This document shows positions 23,715-35,141 of a stretch of DNA of 64,000 bases, in pieces. The stretch is taken from NCBI GenBank assembly GCA_027924645.1, contig BSBN01000334.1, positions 124,001 through 188,000 on the forward strand, written 5' to 3'. A program made the translations under genes and the position numbers. This stretch comes from Cunninghamia lanceolata. Its lineage: Eukaryota; Streptophyta; Pinopsida; Cupressales; Cupressaceae. Under the pieces are notes generated by a model that ran no database searches, was not told the DNA's origin, and saw only the letters and a program-made list of their open reading frames with translations. Numbering within the stretch: the stretch's first letter is position 1; each line of letters begins with the position of its first letter.

Positions 23715-25684
23715 TGTTGACCTATCTTTCCTAACAGGAGTCAAAATAATTCAAGCAGGATCAATCAGTATTCATATCCCCATGAGGCCATATTTGTGAT
23801 CCTGAGGTCTTAACCCAATTTCAAAATCTGAAGCTAGAATGAAGAGGCTTACCATGTGAAAGAGCTTGAAAAGATAGGCAAGTTTGCTTAAAACATCACC
23901 CTAAAATTCACTAAAAGGAGGAAGTTATGTGGGGTCATCATCTGGTCAAGCCCTGATGTTCTAATATCAGGTCATATTTCTAAGATCGGGTGATATTTTG
24001 AACATCGGGTGATATTTGGAATATCACCCGATCTTCTGAATATCATCCTTCCTTCCAAATATCACCCTGATGTGACGATGACGTCACCATCATCACCCTA
24101 TCTTCCAACTATTCCCCCCATCCGATAGCATGATGATGACATCATGGTAACTGCAGCGATAAACCAAGTCATATGCCGCTGACGTCATCCAGATCCATGT
24201 CGGGGGAGGATCATCTTTCTTGCGAAGGTCATCATATAGTGCAACCTGATATTTTACAGGCGTGATATTTCTGAATATCATCCTACCTGAATATCATGGT
24301 GACGTCATCAGGATAATTGTGGATATGATCATCTAGATCGTCGGTGAGACATATGAGATCGGCAAAGCAGGAGGATCTTTCCTCCTCGACATCCTGCTGA
24401 CGTCATCCTAATTTTCAAACATCGGGGTGATACTTTATATCATGTTACTTCCGGCAGAAGGATATTTCGCATCAGGAGGATATTTCATATCGGGGTGACA
24501 TTCTATATCAGGCTAACATGCAGATGACTCGCCGATATAAGGAGTCTTGCCGACGGGACTTGATGAGAAGGAGGATGATGATGGGGCTCATGATGATGCC
24601 ATTGAGAGCAAAAGCACCGACATTATATATGCTCACGGCCTAGCTTATAAAGTGATGGGAGTGTCTTCTCCGAGTGCATGTGGGATAATCTTTTCTTGCA
24701 AAAATTTGAAAATATCAGGATGATGACCCTTTTGGCAGGAATTCCTCAGGAAGGTTCCCACTTCCATTTTTGATCCGGATCTTCATGTCGGTCGGGTGGA
24801 CTTTTTCGGCAGTGACTTTTTTGAGTTGGTGAAGATATTTTTTGCATTTATTGCTACATAGGAGGGCACAACTCGCATTGATGGCCCAAAATATCCCGCC
24901 ACCACTTCATCTCCAGTCTTTTCTCCGTCGCCTGATTGTCGAGAACTGTCAGAGGCAGCTGCTCGCATTCAATGCTAGGTTATCCTCTGCCGCTTCTGAG
25001 GATCAGATTGATGACGCAGTTGCTTGCATTGAAGACTCAGAAATATCTTCCATCTGCCCCAGTTCCAGATTTCGACGCCATTACTCCTGTCAGCTGGATG
25101 TCCTTTCAAGGATTTTGTAACCGACCTAGGTTAGTTTTGAAATGCTATATAAGCTGAGGCTTATGATGTAAATAGGGTTGGAAACTTTTTGGCATTAAGG
25201 CTTTTCTGTTTCCAAACAGAGCTTTTAGTTACTGTGACCTTGCCTTCTTACTGAATATATGCAAGTTATCATATCTTTTGCTAATTTTCTAGTTCTGTGT
25301 GAATCTACACATGGTTGTCTGTGAATGTCTCTATTCCTTTCAATCATCTTGCTTCTTGCCTCTACTAGAATCATCTAATCTGTGTATACCTACTTGCTAT
25401 ATCTGGCTGTGTTGTGCATCCTCCAGTTCTGTGAAAGTTTCTTTAGTCTGTCTGGTGTATCACCCTTGTTTTCAAGCTTTTATTTCATTTCCATTGCAAG
25501 CTTTCTCTCTCCCTTTTCACCCCAAAATTTAGTAGTTTTAGGTGATAACTAGACAAGGAAGCCGGCCTTCTCTGGAGGTCTGATCTCACTTAGCAAGGTC
25601 CGACACTTAGAGATCAGCCCCATGTTACTCCAGTTTGCAGAGGCTTCACAGCTGTATGCATGCGTGCAAGACTGGGTGATAACA
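23715..25684 (+). repeat. 3' LTR of the unknown-ORF element
   Basis: 1970 bases. It keeps about 250 bases lost from the left copy. Its first 700 bases repeat GGGTGATAT and the inverted form ATATCACCC many times, giving potential hairpins. Confidence 0.92.
24079..24405 (+). promoter_or_regulatory. Cluster of four TGACGTCA palindromes in the LTR
   Basis: Perfect TGACGTCA occurs at 24079-24086, 24180-24187, 24300-24307 and 24398-24405. This is the core bound by plant bZIP factors of the TGA and related groups. The cluster is about 740-1070 bases upstream of the TATA box, so it lies in the presumed U3 region. The 5' LTR keeps only one perfect copy (19707-19714), because two fell in the deletion and one reads TGACATCA. 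Activity is inferred from sequence only. Confidence 0.6.
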
Positions 25685-25689
25685 CCATC

Positions 25690-25990
25690 CATTGTTATTT
25701 TTGTGATAAAATAAACTTTGGAATTTAGACTGACTACTTCATAATCACTATCTAACTTTTCTAGGTCAATGTGGACATTCCAAAATGTTTGATTACAAAC
25801 CCCAATAGTCTTCTAATTTCTGCTACAGTAATGGTTAACACTTCATTCTAGCTATATTTATTTACAATTGCTTTTATATTTTCATCATAATTATGGGCAT
25901 AGACCATGATAAATTCTAGGCAATGGAAAGCCTCAAGGAGCATATCAAGAGATGTCCAAAGCATTTTTCAACATTTTTGTCCCTATCTTT
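25690..25990 (-). pseudogene. Upstream part of the degraded coding region of unknown family
   Basis: On the minus strand one frame reads SLDMLLEAFHCLEFIMVYA, then HNYDENIKAIVNKYS, a TAG stop, NEVLTITVAEIRRLLGF and VIKHFGMSTLT. It then shifts frame to DLEKLDSDYEVVSLNSKVYF and runs up to the insertion at 25684. The TITVAEIRRLLGF part recalls the way PMD-type and plant-transposon proteins use a TLxEVxxLLGL block, but the match is too weak for a family call. It joins 19275 leftward. Confidence 0.45.
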
Positions 25991-28343
25991 ATCAAGATCA
26001 AGAGGAGGAAGGGAGGAGAGGATGATGCCATGGGATAGGTAGGAGGATATAATGGATGGGTGGAATGATAGGATGGGATAGATGAGACAACTTAACCCCA
26101 AGTGTAAGATACATAGATAATCAATCTACACATGATGCATCTTTGCCAAGTTTTCATCATGGTCCTTATCTAAGCCATTGGATGAAGGATTTCTCTTTAC
26201 TATTTTGATTTTTTGACATTTTTTTTGCATTTGTTTGATGGGATGGGGGATATGGATAAGAGGGATTTGGAAGAGGATTGGGACTCAAGCATCTAGTTCC
26301 ATGAAAGGTGATAATGTCCCATTATGAATGTTACACATGGACCATATCAAGTATCATGACATGCATGTATGTTGGTAGATGGAGGATTTCATGAAATGGA
26401 AATGGTGTAGAGAGTATGGAGTGTGGATGGAGAATAGTGGATTATAATGTGGATTATAAGTGGATGGAAGATAGTGGATTATGATGTGGATTATGGATGG
26501 TTATGATGGAGAGTGGGCTTATGTGAAATCATGGACCATACGGGTGTAATGGGTGAGATATGTAGGATAGTGGATATATGATGGGGAGATGGAGGTATGT
26601 GGGAATGTCATGGAATGGAATCAAACAAAGGACAATTGTTGCACTTACCATGATGGACATTGAAGCTTTTGATTTGGAGGAGGTGTAGGAAGCAATGGAG
26701 ATTTGTAATTCATTATGGATTTATGGACCCAAATAGACTTAGGATTTTTATGATTTTTGCATTGGGTGCGGGATGAAGGAATTTGGTTTTTTTGGATGGA
26801 CTGGGATTGGGATGCTCCACTTGGACTTTAGGTTTTTTTCTTAGGGACCCACACCATTTTAGTTTTGGATGGTGCATTTGGAGGTGTGGTCTTTTGTTGT
26901 CTTTTGGATTTTTGGTTGGGCATGAGGGATCGATGCCTTGTGGCATGATCATTCTTAGGCTTTTATAGAGTGCTTTCTTTATGTAGGGAGGCATCCATTT
27001 TTTATTATCCCATGGGATTTGTGATAGATTCATGTTTAGATGATGTGTGCATTCATTGATCATGATTAGGAATGTTAGGGGATTAAAGGAAATAGGATTT
27101 ATGGATAGAAGGATTAGTGGACTTGTGGGTGAAGGGATGAGGGGATTTAAGGATGGGAATATTAGGTGTTGGGGGAAGTGGAGGTCAAGTGGAAGGAGGG
27201 AGATGTATGGTCACGTGCTTTTGGGATTTGTATGATGATGAAGGAGGGATAGAGGCATCTGATTTGTAGGTGCAATGGGATGTATCGGGTTTGGGATTGA
27301 AAGAAGTGGATTTAGTAGGCATGAAGGTAGTACCGACATTTTTAGATTTTTTTCCTTGAGAGGTATAGCCAAGGTCATGCGATCATGGAGGGACTTTGAC
27401 ATGGATGGGCTCCAAGATACCTTGTTCATGAAGGCATAATCCTTTGCCTTGATAATTCATGTTTGGAGCATGCGATGTGCGATGGGATGTTTTTTGTTTA
27501 GGACACAAGATGCAAGTCCATTATTAGATGGAGGGGGAGGTTGGGTGGTGGATAGAAGTTCTTCCTCTGTAGAAGAGAGCCACCAAGGATGAAGGTGTTG
27601 GGGCCAAGAATATAGGATAATGTATTTTGAATGGGATCAATAGGTGATGGTGAAGGATCATGAGGATTTTGATCAACATTATGCTGATTAATAAGTTGAT
27701 CGTCTATCGTTTCTTGGGGACCAAGTGTCTCATCAAGGGAAGTGGATGTTTCTTCATTTCAAAGAAAGGCCATGAAGCGAGGTGAGTGTTCAAGTTGATC
27801 AACATGACTTTCATGCTCACTCTCATTACAAGAATAATCATGAGGGGGAGTAGTTGGTTCTTGAGTAGCTTGGGTAATGTGATCTTGAGGAATTTCTAGG
27901 ATTGTTTGATCTTGACTTGGTGAGGGGCAAGGTTGATCATGCTTTGGATTGGAATCTTGACATAGCTCTTGGGTTTCTTGGATGCATGTGATAGGCTTTG
28001 GATCATTGACAATGTGATTGCATGATGGATTTTGAGTTGCATTTATAGTAAGAAGTTTGTCAAGAGGCATGGTAAGAATTAGGCTAGGGTGCATGGTAAT
28101 GGAGGAATAGGCATGATACGTGGAGGCTCTTTGATAGTCACAAGGAAAGATATTTGAATACATGGTGTTGTATAAATAAGCATGATTCTTGGAGGCACTT
28201 TGGTGGGCTCATGGATAGGCACATGATTGTATGATGGGGTTTAATTCCTTACAAATAGCCATCGGATCACATCCTTCATAAGCTCATGGGTGGATGGACA
28301 ATATAATGGATGGATGATAAGGGTGGAAGTTGTAGGATTAGGA
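25991..28343 (-). pseudogene. Fossil of a second Tat-like element, protease/G-patch and 3' region only
   Basis: The minus strand holds the open stretch 28163-27759 (rich in Gln, Pro and His, ending ESHVDQLEHSPRFMAFL), a continuation NEETSTSLDETLGPQETIDD, then a G-patch-like part near 27480-27330 (MNYQGKGLCLHEQGILEPI, later LGYTSQGKK). Another stretch at 27063-26713 contains HHLNMNLSQIPWDNKKWMPP. RT and integrase are absent. 26100-26230 resembles the post-integrase region of the first element. It continues beyond the solo LTR at 59948-61760, where leader-like sequence lies. Very old and multiply broken. Confidence 0.55.
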
Positions 28344-28435
28344 TGTTAGGATTAAGGTATCATCAACCTTGTAAATCCTATGCAATTTATTTCTCCTAAT
28401 ATTGTTTGTAAATCATTCATAAGGGATGAAGTATT
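28344..28435 (+). repeat. Solo Copia LTR, left part
   Basis: Begins TGTTAGGATTAAGG, close to the TGTTGGGAATTAAGG start of the Copia element at 42016. Left flank TAGGA (28339-28343). It is interrupted at 28435 by the gag-protease element and resumes at 59378. Confidence 0.75.
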
Positions 28436-29634
28436 TGTAATGTGGAAAAGAGTGATCTAGCCTAAGGAGTTAAACTAGGTCAATACCCTCTTCTACACAC
28501 ATTAGGACACAAATCAAGCTTGGCTTCTACACAAGAAGGAGAGCCAAACTACAAGGGTTCTCCCTTTTGTTGTATATAGATGGATCAACCAAGTTCAACA
28601 AAATTCAAGAAAACAAGATAAGACATATGATTAAACCCTAAGAGACAAAGATCAGATTACAACTAATTATAACAGGTAGATTTGAGGAAGCAAAAAATAT
28701 AATAGAGGTCAGAAGAAGATTCAGAACCTAGAAACTTAGCAAAAATGCCCAGGACCAGGGTGCTTGGGTGTCCTAAGCCTTTTCTAGGGTTTAGTAGAAC
28801 TTTGGGTGTCACCAGACCTGTACATGCCTACATTTCCTTCTTCCCAAAAATTAGCTCCAAAAACATGTTTCTCTGACCTGCACACAAGGAAAGAGGAAAA
28901 GGTTGTGTTGTGTATAAGGGATTGCCCCAGTCAAACCCCATGTTGGTGTTCCCACCTCCACTACAACAAATGATTAGATCCAAGAGTGCATGCCCTAGGA
29001 GGGTAGAGGCCATATCTACAATAATATGATAGATAATGAATGATGATGATAACCACAAGAGATACAACCTTAGTTGATGAAGATGACTCAACATCCTACA
29101 CCAACAAAGGAGAGTGATAAAAAAGGCTTGAAACCTCCCTCAAGACCTACAAATGAGCTTCAATGGAATTCACAAGTAGATAACAATCCAAGCATAAAGA
29201 ACACTATAGCATAGAATACAATATGAGAGCAATATTAGCATTCATCTTCTTAGGTGTAAAATGAACTACAACCCTCACTTAAATATACATTCCCGCTAAC
29301 TCACGACAAATAGAACACATTTAGACTAACAAATACAAACTAAAGAACTGTCCTCAGTTGACACCACAAAGTGGGGCTAAAGTTCCCAAGTGGGACTAGG
29401 GCACTCATGTGCCTTGGACCTTTAGCCCACAAACTCCAAAAAGTGTCCAATATGGAGGGCTTAGTCCAGTCCTAAGTTGATTGTGTCAGGTTTATTAGTC
29501 AAAATCAAGATTTAATTGTTATAATCTTAAAGAGGTGTTTAAATAGGTCTTGATTAACAAAGGAAACAAAATAGGTCCAACCTAGGAGCTAAACTAAGTG
29601 TAAAATGCTAGTGTACACATTTTACAATGTTACA
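28436..29634 (-). repeat. 3' LTR of the gag-protease element
   Basis: 1199 bases matching 58178-59372. Starts TGTAATGTGG and ends AATGTTACA on the plus strand. Confidence 0.9.
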
Positions 29635-29650
29635 TTTAGCCCCCACTTTA
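29635..29650 (-). other. Polypurine tract of the gag-protease element
   Basis: The minus strand reads AAAGTGGGGGCTAAA directly before the 3' LTR start TGTAACATTG. It fixes orientation and LTR edge. Confidence 0.8.
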
Positions 29651-30995
29651 GTGTGGGTACAAACTTACGTTCAAACTCATACTAAAGGATGGATCAAAAC
29701 ACACAAACATAGAAGCCCAAAGAATTCTATCAAGTTGCGGACTACAAGTAGCCCCCAAACTTAGAATCCTAAGGTTGTAAACACATACACAAGACATTGT
29801 AACATAATTAACACATACATGGAGTACTAAAATCATACATGTAATACACACTGAACATAATGCATACACGCTTGACACAAAGCATACACAAAAGGCACAA
29901 TTAATACACATAAGGCACAATGAATACATAGAGAACACACGGAAAACATGATGAATACATGCAAGAACATATGTAAAGAAAATGAACATAAGAATACACA
30001 AAGAACAAACACACAAGGCACATGACTCTGACGCTAGTTTGCTTTATTGCTAGGGGTCATGTGGAAATAAGTACCATTGTGGATCACACACTAGTAAGGA
30101 CTACTGAATTACTAGGTGACCGCAAGTCACATGAAGCACATGAGCTAGCCAAGTACATTGCACTAGGTGGCTCATGGACTAAAGAGGAAACATCACAGGC
30201 TAGTGAGGACTTCTGAATCACTAGGTGAGTTCCATGCCAAAAAAGAGAGCATAGCACGATGCATGCCCCCACCTTAAAGTGATTTCTAACTCCTTTCAGG
30301 GAGTAATTTCTTTAAGGAAGAAATAACCATAAACAGGCACATGAGCTTTCCACAAGCACATGCCTATAAGGTATACGTTCCCAAAAACTACATTGCACAA
30401 AGAAGTTTCCCCCAAATAAGGAAAACCAAGGCAATGCTTCAGGCATGATACACAATATCTTGTGTAGTCATGGTATGATGCCAAGCATAGCAACAAGGTG
30501 CCACATAAATCAAAACATAAAAGCCAAAAAGAGATTACAAAAACAGATCTACTTAACTAGAGTCAGTATAGGAATGGCTGTAAAATAGGAGATATCTCAA
30601 GACTATATATGGAACTGTCATCATATGCCAACTTGTAGAACTATGGAGACAAAGGAAGAAGTATCACATGAAATCAAATAAATAAACATCCCTTGGGTTA
30701 ACAAGGGAGAATGCTAAATCATCCTATTCCTTGCATCATCCCCAAAGGAAACAACAACAATAGAAAGAATGACATATAGATGAATGATGATACAAATAGA
30801 GAGAATGTCACAACGGATTTCGCTTCCTTTGTATCCTTGCACCTACAAGGGTGTCAAGGGTCATCCAAAGAGAGCTTAACAACAACAACAACAATAACAA
30901 AGACATAGATAAAGTATCAATCAACACATCATGGGGGAGAACATTACATGCACTCATAACATAATAAAAATAAGGTACCTCACTTGTGAGTCAAC
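29651..30995. other. 3' non-coding region with ATACACA-type repeats
   Basis: 29780-30020 is a degenerate run of ATACACA, GGCACAA and GAACACA units. 30050-30240 contains two related copies of a block with CTAGTAAGGACTACTGAATT or CTAGTGAGGACTTCTGAATC followed by ACTAGGTGA. No gene is supported. Confidence 0.55.
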
Positions 30996-31403
30996 CTAAA
31001 GCAAAGCATCCTCCTCCAAATCTTGCTCATCATCCATTTGAAAAGGAGGACAAGATGCAAGCAGAACTATAGAACGTGAGTTATAAGGAACAATAACCAT
31101 ACCTGTATTATCTTTAGATTTGCTATCGTTTTGTAGTACAATAGGTTCCATAGTGGCTTGCAAAGATTCTTCTTTATTTGTAGGAGACACTATAGTAGTA
31201 GCTGTCTCTTTAGCGTCCATCAGTGATAAATGCTTGTGAGGAGGGAGATTCTCCTCTCCTATAGCAAGGTGAACCATAACACGACGACACTTCTTTCTTT
31301 CTCTCACAATCTTATTTTTCTTAGATTTATCCATGATGTTCATGAGGGGAACTGTAGTATCTTCCAACGTGGGTTTCCTTTTCTTCCTTTGCTTCAAGAA
31401 CAT
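30996..31403 (-). CDS. Open stretch downstream of protease, basic then acidic, unknown
   Basis: 135 codons open on the minus strand. It starts with a highly basic part (KQRKKRKPTLED, then KSKKNKIVRERKKCRR) and ends in an acidic tail (MDDEQDLEEDALL). The basic cluster resembles a nuclear-localisation or RNA-binding segment. It occupies the place where RT would be in a full element. It may be the C-terminal piece of the gag-pro polyprotein or a separate ORF; the reading upstream is broken. I do not recognise it. Confidence 0.4.
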   Translation of the reverse strand: MFLKQRKKRKPTLEDTTVPLMNIMDKSKKNKIVRERKKCRRVMVHLAIGEENLPPHKHLSLMDAKETATTIVSPTNKEESLQATMEPIVLQNDSKSKDNTGMVIVPYNSRSIVLLASCPPFQMDDEQDLEEDALL

Positions 31404-32409
31404 TAGAAGAAATAGGAGGAACCACCGAAGGCTAGGAGATTACAGGAGGTGGGTTCCTCGATGTGGGATGCTTCTCCTTCTCAACTTGTGAAATAGTTGG
31501 AAGTACAAAAGCATCCTCAAGCAATTGAGAAACCTCAAGAAATAAAACTCACACAACCGATTGATCTCATGTAGTCTCCATAGAGGTGGGTGGCACAAAA
31601 GTTATATTGCAACTACAGGGAGGTCTATTTTGTATGCTGAGGTTGCTCCATTGTCCTTGAAGGGATTGCGGAGGGGGAACCTTGGCATATCTACTAGACA
31701 CTCAAGGATGGGGAAGAACCTTTGATTCAGGCTTAGCTTCATTCACTACCTATGGTACAGGAGGAATTAAAGTTGTAGCCTTAGAAGATCAAGGAGGTTC
31801 AGGAACACCACAAGGGGGAATGCTACTAAGTGATGATTCTACTATTTTCTTTGCTTTAAATTTTTGATATGATAAGAAAAAACATATCCTCTCTAGGTCA
31901 AGTGACTCCAACTAGGTGTGGCCAGAAGTAGTCAAGTGAAAAATGTCCATTGCGAGCAATGGGGTGGTACTAACTGTGATGTACAACATACACCCATCCC
32001 TAAAATGGAAACTTTAAGCACTTTTGATCTATAGAGGGGACCGCCTTCATGGAGCGGAACCATGAGTATTCCAAATTCACATGAAATAGGTTCGATGTAG
32101 GAATGATGATAAAATGAACATCCAAGGCTCTTGGCGCAAACTTAACTTCAAGAGTCATTTAGCACCAAGAGTTGGAAGGATAGACCCATCATGTGCTCTA
32201 ATAGCCATCTCTAATACATCATATGTATCTTGATGTAAATCATGCATGTACAAAAACTCTTCAGTTACTACATTCACCATACATATAGGATCTATCATAG
32301 CACCTCGAATAGGTTTATCATTGATTCAAATAATAATGTAAAGAGGCCCATCAAGAGCTTCGATAGTAGTAGCATGTGGATTGAAAGATATAGTAGGTTC
32401 TAAATCCAC
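31404..32409 (-). pseudogene. Decayed protease and C-terminal linker of the gag-protease element
   Basis: The minus strand reads, with stops, DGPLYIII, then KPIRGAMIDPICMVNVV where a retropepsin active site would lie. It goes on to LEYSWFRSMKAVPSI and QKCLKFPF, which correspond to the WIHAMQSVPSTFHQCIKF block after protease in the first element. The D-S/T-G catalytic triad is not preserved. Confidence 0.55.
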
Positions 32410-34276
32410 TCACTCTTTATGAGGGCAAACATCCACCATGCAAATATCTTCATAATCTTCTTCATAAGATACATTCACAACATTAGATTCATGATAAGGT
32501 AAAGGATCAGTATATATTTGAAGATTTTGATTAGGAGTTGCCACTGATTTATTCCCTTTATCATTTACACCAGCAACTTGGATGACATTTGAGTCGATGA
32601 GGTCTTGCACTTCATGTTTAAGATGCATGCATCTTTCAATGTCATGGCCAATGGAGCGGTGAAATTGACAAAAGGCCTTCACATCAAAGGAAGATGATTG
32701 CATCTTACTTGGATCGAGGGGTCCAATGGGTGGAATTGATGAGATTATTTTGTAAAATTTGTGTCATGATAGCATAAAGAGATTCCAATAATGGTGTGAA
32801 GTTTCTTGTTTTTGGTTTCAATTTATAAGGGGTAGGAGCAAAATATGACGTTTCCGTTACATGTTTTCTTATGTTAGTAGCTGAATTTTCATTTATCTTT
32901 ATGAAGTTTCTATTATTTCTTTTGAATGAATGATTATGAGAGGCCTCAGATTGACCAATTGGAGCCGATGAGGGATTATGCTCATATTGACTAACCGAGA
33001 GTTGGTAATCACGAAGAGCCATGCAAAGATGAGTGAATGAATCATATCACATCAATAATATATTATCATGGATGTGAGGTTATAAGTTTCCTATAAAGAT
33101 TCTTTGCACATAATCATCTAGAATAGAATATTGAATTTGTGAAAAGAGGGCTTGATAACGACCCATAAAGTCTGTTATTTTCTCTTTCGTTCCTTGTTTG
33201 TAATGAACCAAGTCCATCAAAGAGAATTAAGGTCCAATGTTTGCTTGAAAATGCTTGAGGAACTTATTAACTAATTGTGAAAAAGAAGTTATAGAATTAG
33301 GAGGTAGTGAACAAAACTAATCCAAGGCCGTGTCCTTGAGTGACCTAGGAAATAGTTTTGCCAAGATCGCATCCTCAAAGAAGAAATCACTACACATAGA
33401 AGTAAAAGATGCCACATGGCTATTCGAGTCTCCCTTTCCATTATATTTTTCAAAACAAGGAGTTTCAAACCTCTCAGGCATAGGAGTCCTTAAGATAGAA
33501 TAGGACAAAGGGCTACAAATGTAATGTGTTGTCATACTAGTTTTAGGTGGGCTATTACTCATGCTAGCCAATTGTTATTGGATGGAGGTCATATTTTTCA
33601 ACAATTGGTTTATGATATGATTGAAAGTTGAATTGGGTAGAGATTGGAATGAATTAGAAGGACTAGGCAATGGTGTATGAGTAGCCTTTTGAAATGTGGT
33701 AGGAGGTTTAGATGTATGTGGAGTAACATTAGGTGTGGAATTTGTGTAATTGTAAGGGATGGCACTATAATGGCTGACATGATTCCCCATGGATAACCCA
33801 ACACATGTGGTAGCATTATTACTTGGTTGTGTAGTAGTGCTGAGAATAGAAGAAGAATAAGTAGGAATAGGGAGTGTAGGTATTGGTGTCAACACTTGAG
33901 TCCCTATTTGATTAGAAGAAGTCACATTAGTAATGATTTCAACATAAGTAGTTGACGACATAATGTTGTTATGCACTATGTGAGCTAGGCCATGCAAGAC
34001 ATCTACTCCCTCTTGTCCCTCAAGAAACAACCCTCTAATACTCTCAATGATAGAGATGACCTCCTCAGCTATATGCTCTGAGCTTACAAATTGTTGAAAG
34101 TTAGCCAAATCCATGTCTAACTGTTGAATTTGGGCTTCATGAACATGAGCAACAAGGTCATCAATGTCAATGGATTCTTGAGTAGTTGATGTTTCAATGA
34201 TAAGTACAGTAGGAATTTGTGTGACTCGATTAAGAATTTCAGATTTAGATATATCAACATTAACATTAGAACCCAT
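32410..34276 (-). pseudogene. Gag of the gag-protease element
   Basis: Starts MGSNVNVDISKSEILNRV at 34276. The N-terminal third is helix-prone and Ser/Thr-rich. The gag core is at 33571-33317 (MPERFETPCFEKYNGKGDSN, then ILAKLFPRSLKDTALD), clearly related to KFDKYKGKGDPRDHL of the first element. 33022-32705 is basic. A zinc-binding motif FCQFHRSIGHDIERCMHLKH lies at about 32600-32680 after a frame change. Stops near 33572 and between 33300 and 33030 break it. Confidence 0.8.
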
Positions 34277-35141
34277 AATTCAAAGACTTCTTCATGCAAG
34301 AATATTAGACTTAGGGCACTAGGTCACAAAGCTCATAAAGTGACTACAAGCTTTAGTTGCATACAAGATGAACAAAATAGAAGAAATGAATGATATAACC
34401 AAAGAAAGGTTTGAGTTTTTTTTTAAGTGAGGAAATAATATACCCTCGATTAAATTCAATTCCACTTAAATCTACTTAAATATCAACAATATCAATGCTT
34501 AAATCAACACAAATTTCAATGTTTTTTTTTCCAAAATGCAACAATTCAAAAATCATTCCTATCTTCAATTTTCAATGAAATATGACTATTGTAATGTTGA
34601 AGAGCAATGCAAAATCTGATTTTGGAATGCAAATGACAACAAAAAAATCTAAAATTAAACTATCAATCATAAACCCTGGAATGCAACTTTTTTTGACACT
34701 TTCTAGCAATGAATATGATTCAAATGTACAATGCAACTATATGAAATGACTAACTATAGAAATTCAAATCAGATCTGATGTAAAAATCAGAAAATTAACT
34801 TATGCTATGACAATTTATCCTTTCTAAATGCAAACAAAGTGACACTGTGCTTTTTTCAAATTCTAAAATAAAGTTTTTCTTTTTCAAATTCAAAATGCAA
34901 AGATGCAAGAATATTTTGAATGTCAATAATGATAGGGTATAGAAAATTCTCTAAACTAACTAATCAATGCAACAAGATCCAAAACAACTCACAAGCTACA
35001 AACCCTAGGTTCAAAGCCAGCAAGGTTTTCTAAAAATGCAAGGTTTTTCAAAGAAAAGTTGTGAAATTATGCAAGATCTAAGTATGTATGCATGTAATAT
35101 GGTTAATGAACTCACTCCCAATTAGATCTAGAGTGATAATG
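34277..35141 (-). other. 5' leader of the gag-protease element, AT-rich
   Basis: No gene is visible. Runs of A and T with CAATGCAA-type steps. It joins 58116-58177 once the nested element is removed. Confidence 0.6.

Larger units (their letters stand above)
19276..25684 (+). mobile_element. Complete non-autonomous LTR retrotransposon with one unknown long ORF
   Basis: Paired LTRs begin TGTTGACCTAT and end GTGATAACA. The same five bases, CCATC, flank both ends (19271-19275 and 25685-25689), proving a single insertion. The internal region of about 2.7 kb has no protease, RT, RNase H or integrase. It holds a long ORF of unknown family. Orientation follows from the ORF and from a primer-site-like block after the left LTR. 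The element would depend on enzymes from another family. Confidence 0.93.

Noticed and set aside
28436..29634. A solo LTR at 28436-29634 unrelated to 58178-59372
   Set aside because: GTATT flanks on the far outer sides of both, and the interior signals on the inner sides, show that they are one pair.
29648..30021. Cysteine-rich minus-strand ORF as a small secreted protein
   Set aside because: Arises from the degenerate ATACACA/GGCACAA repeat in the 3' region of the gag-protease element.
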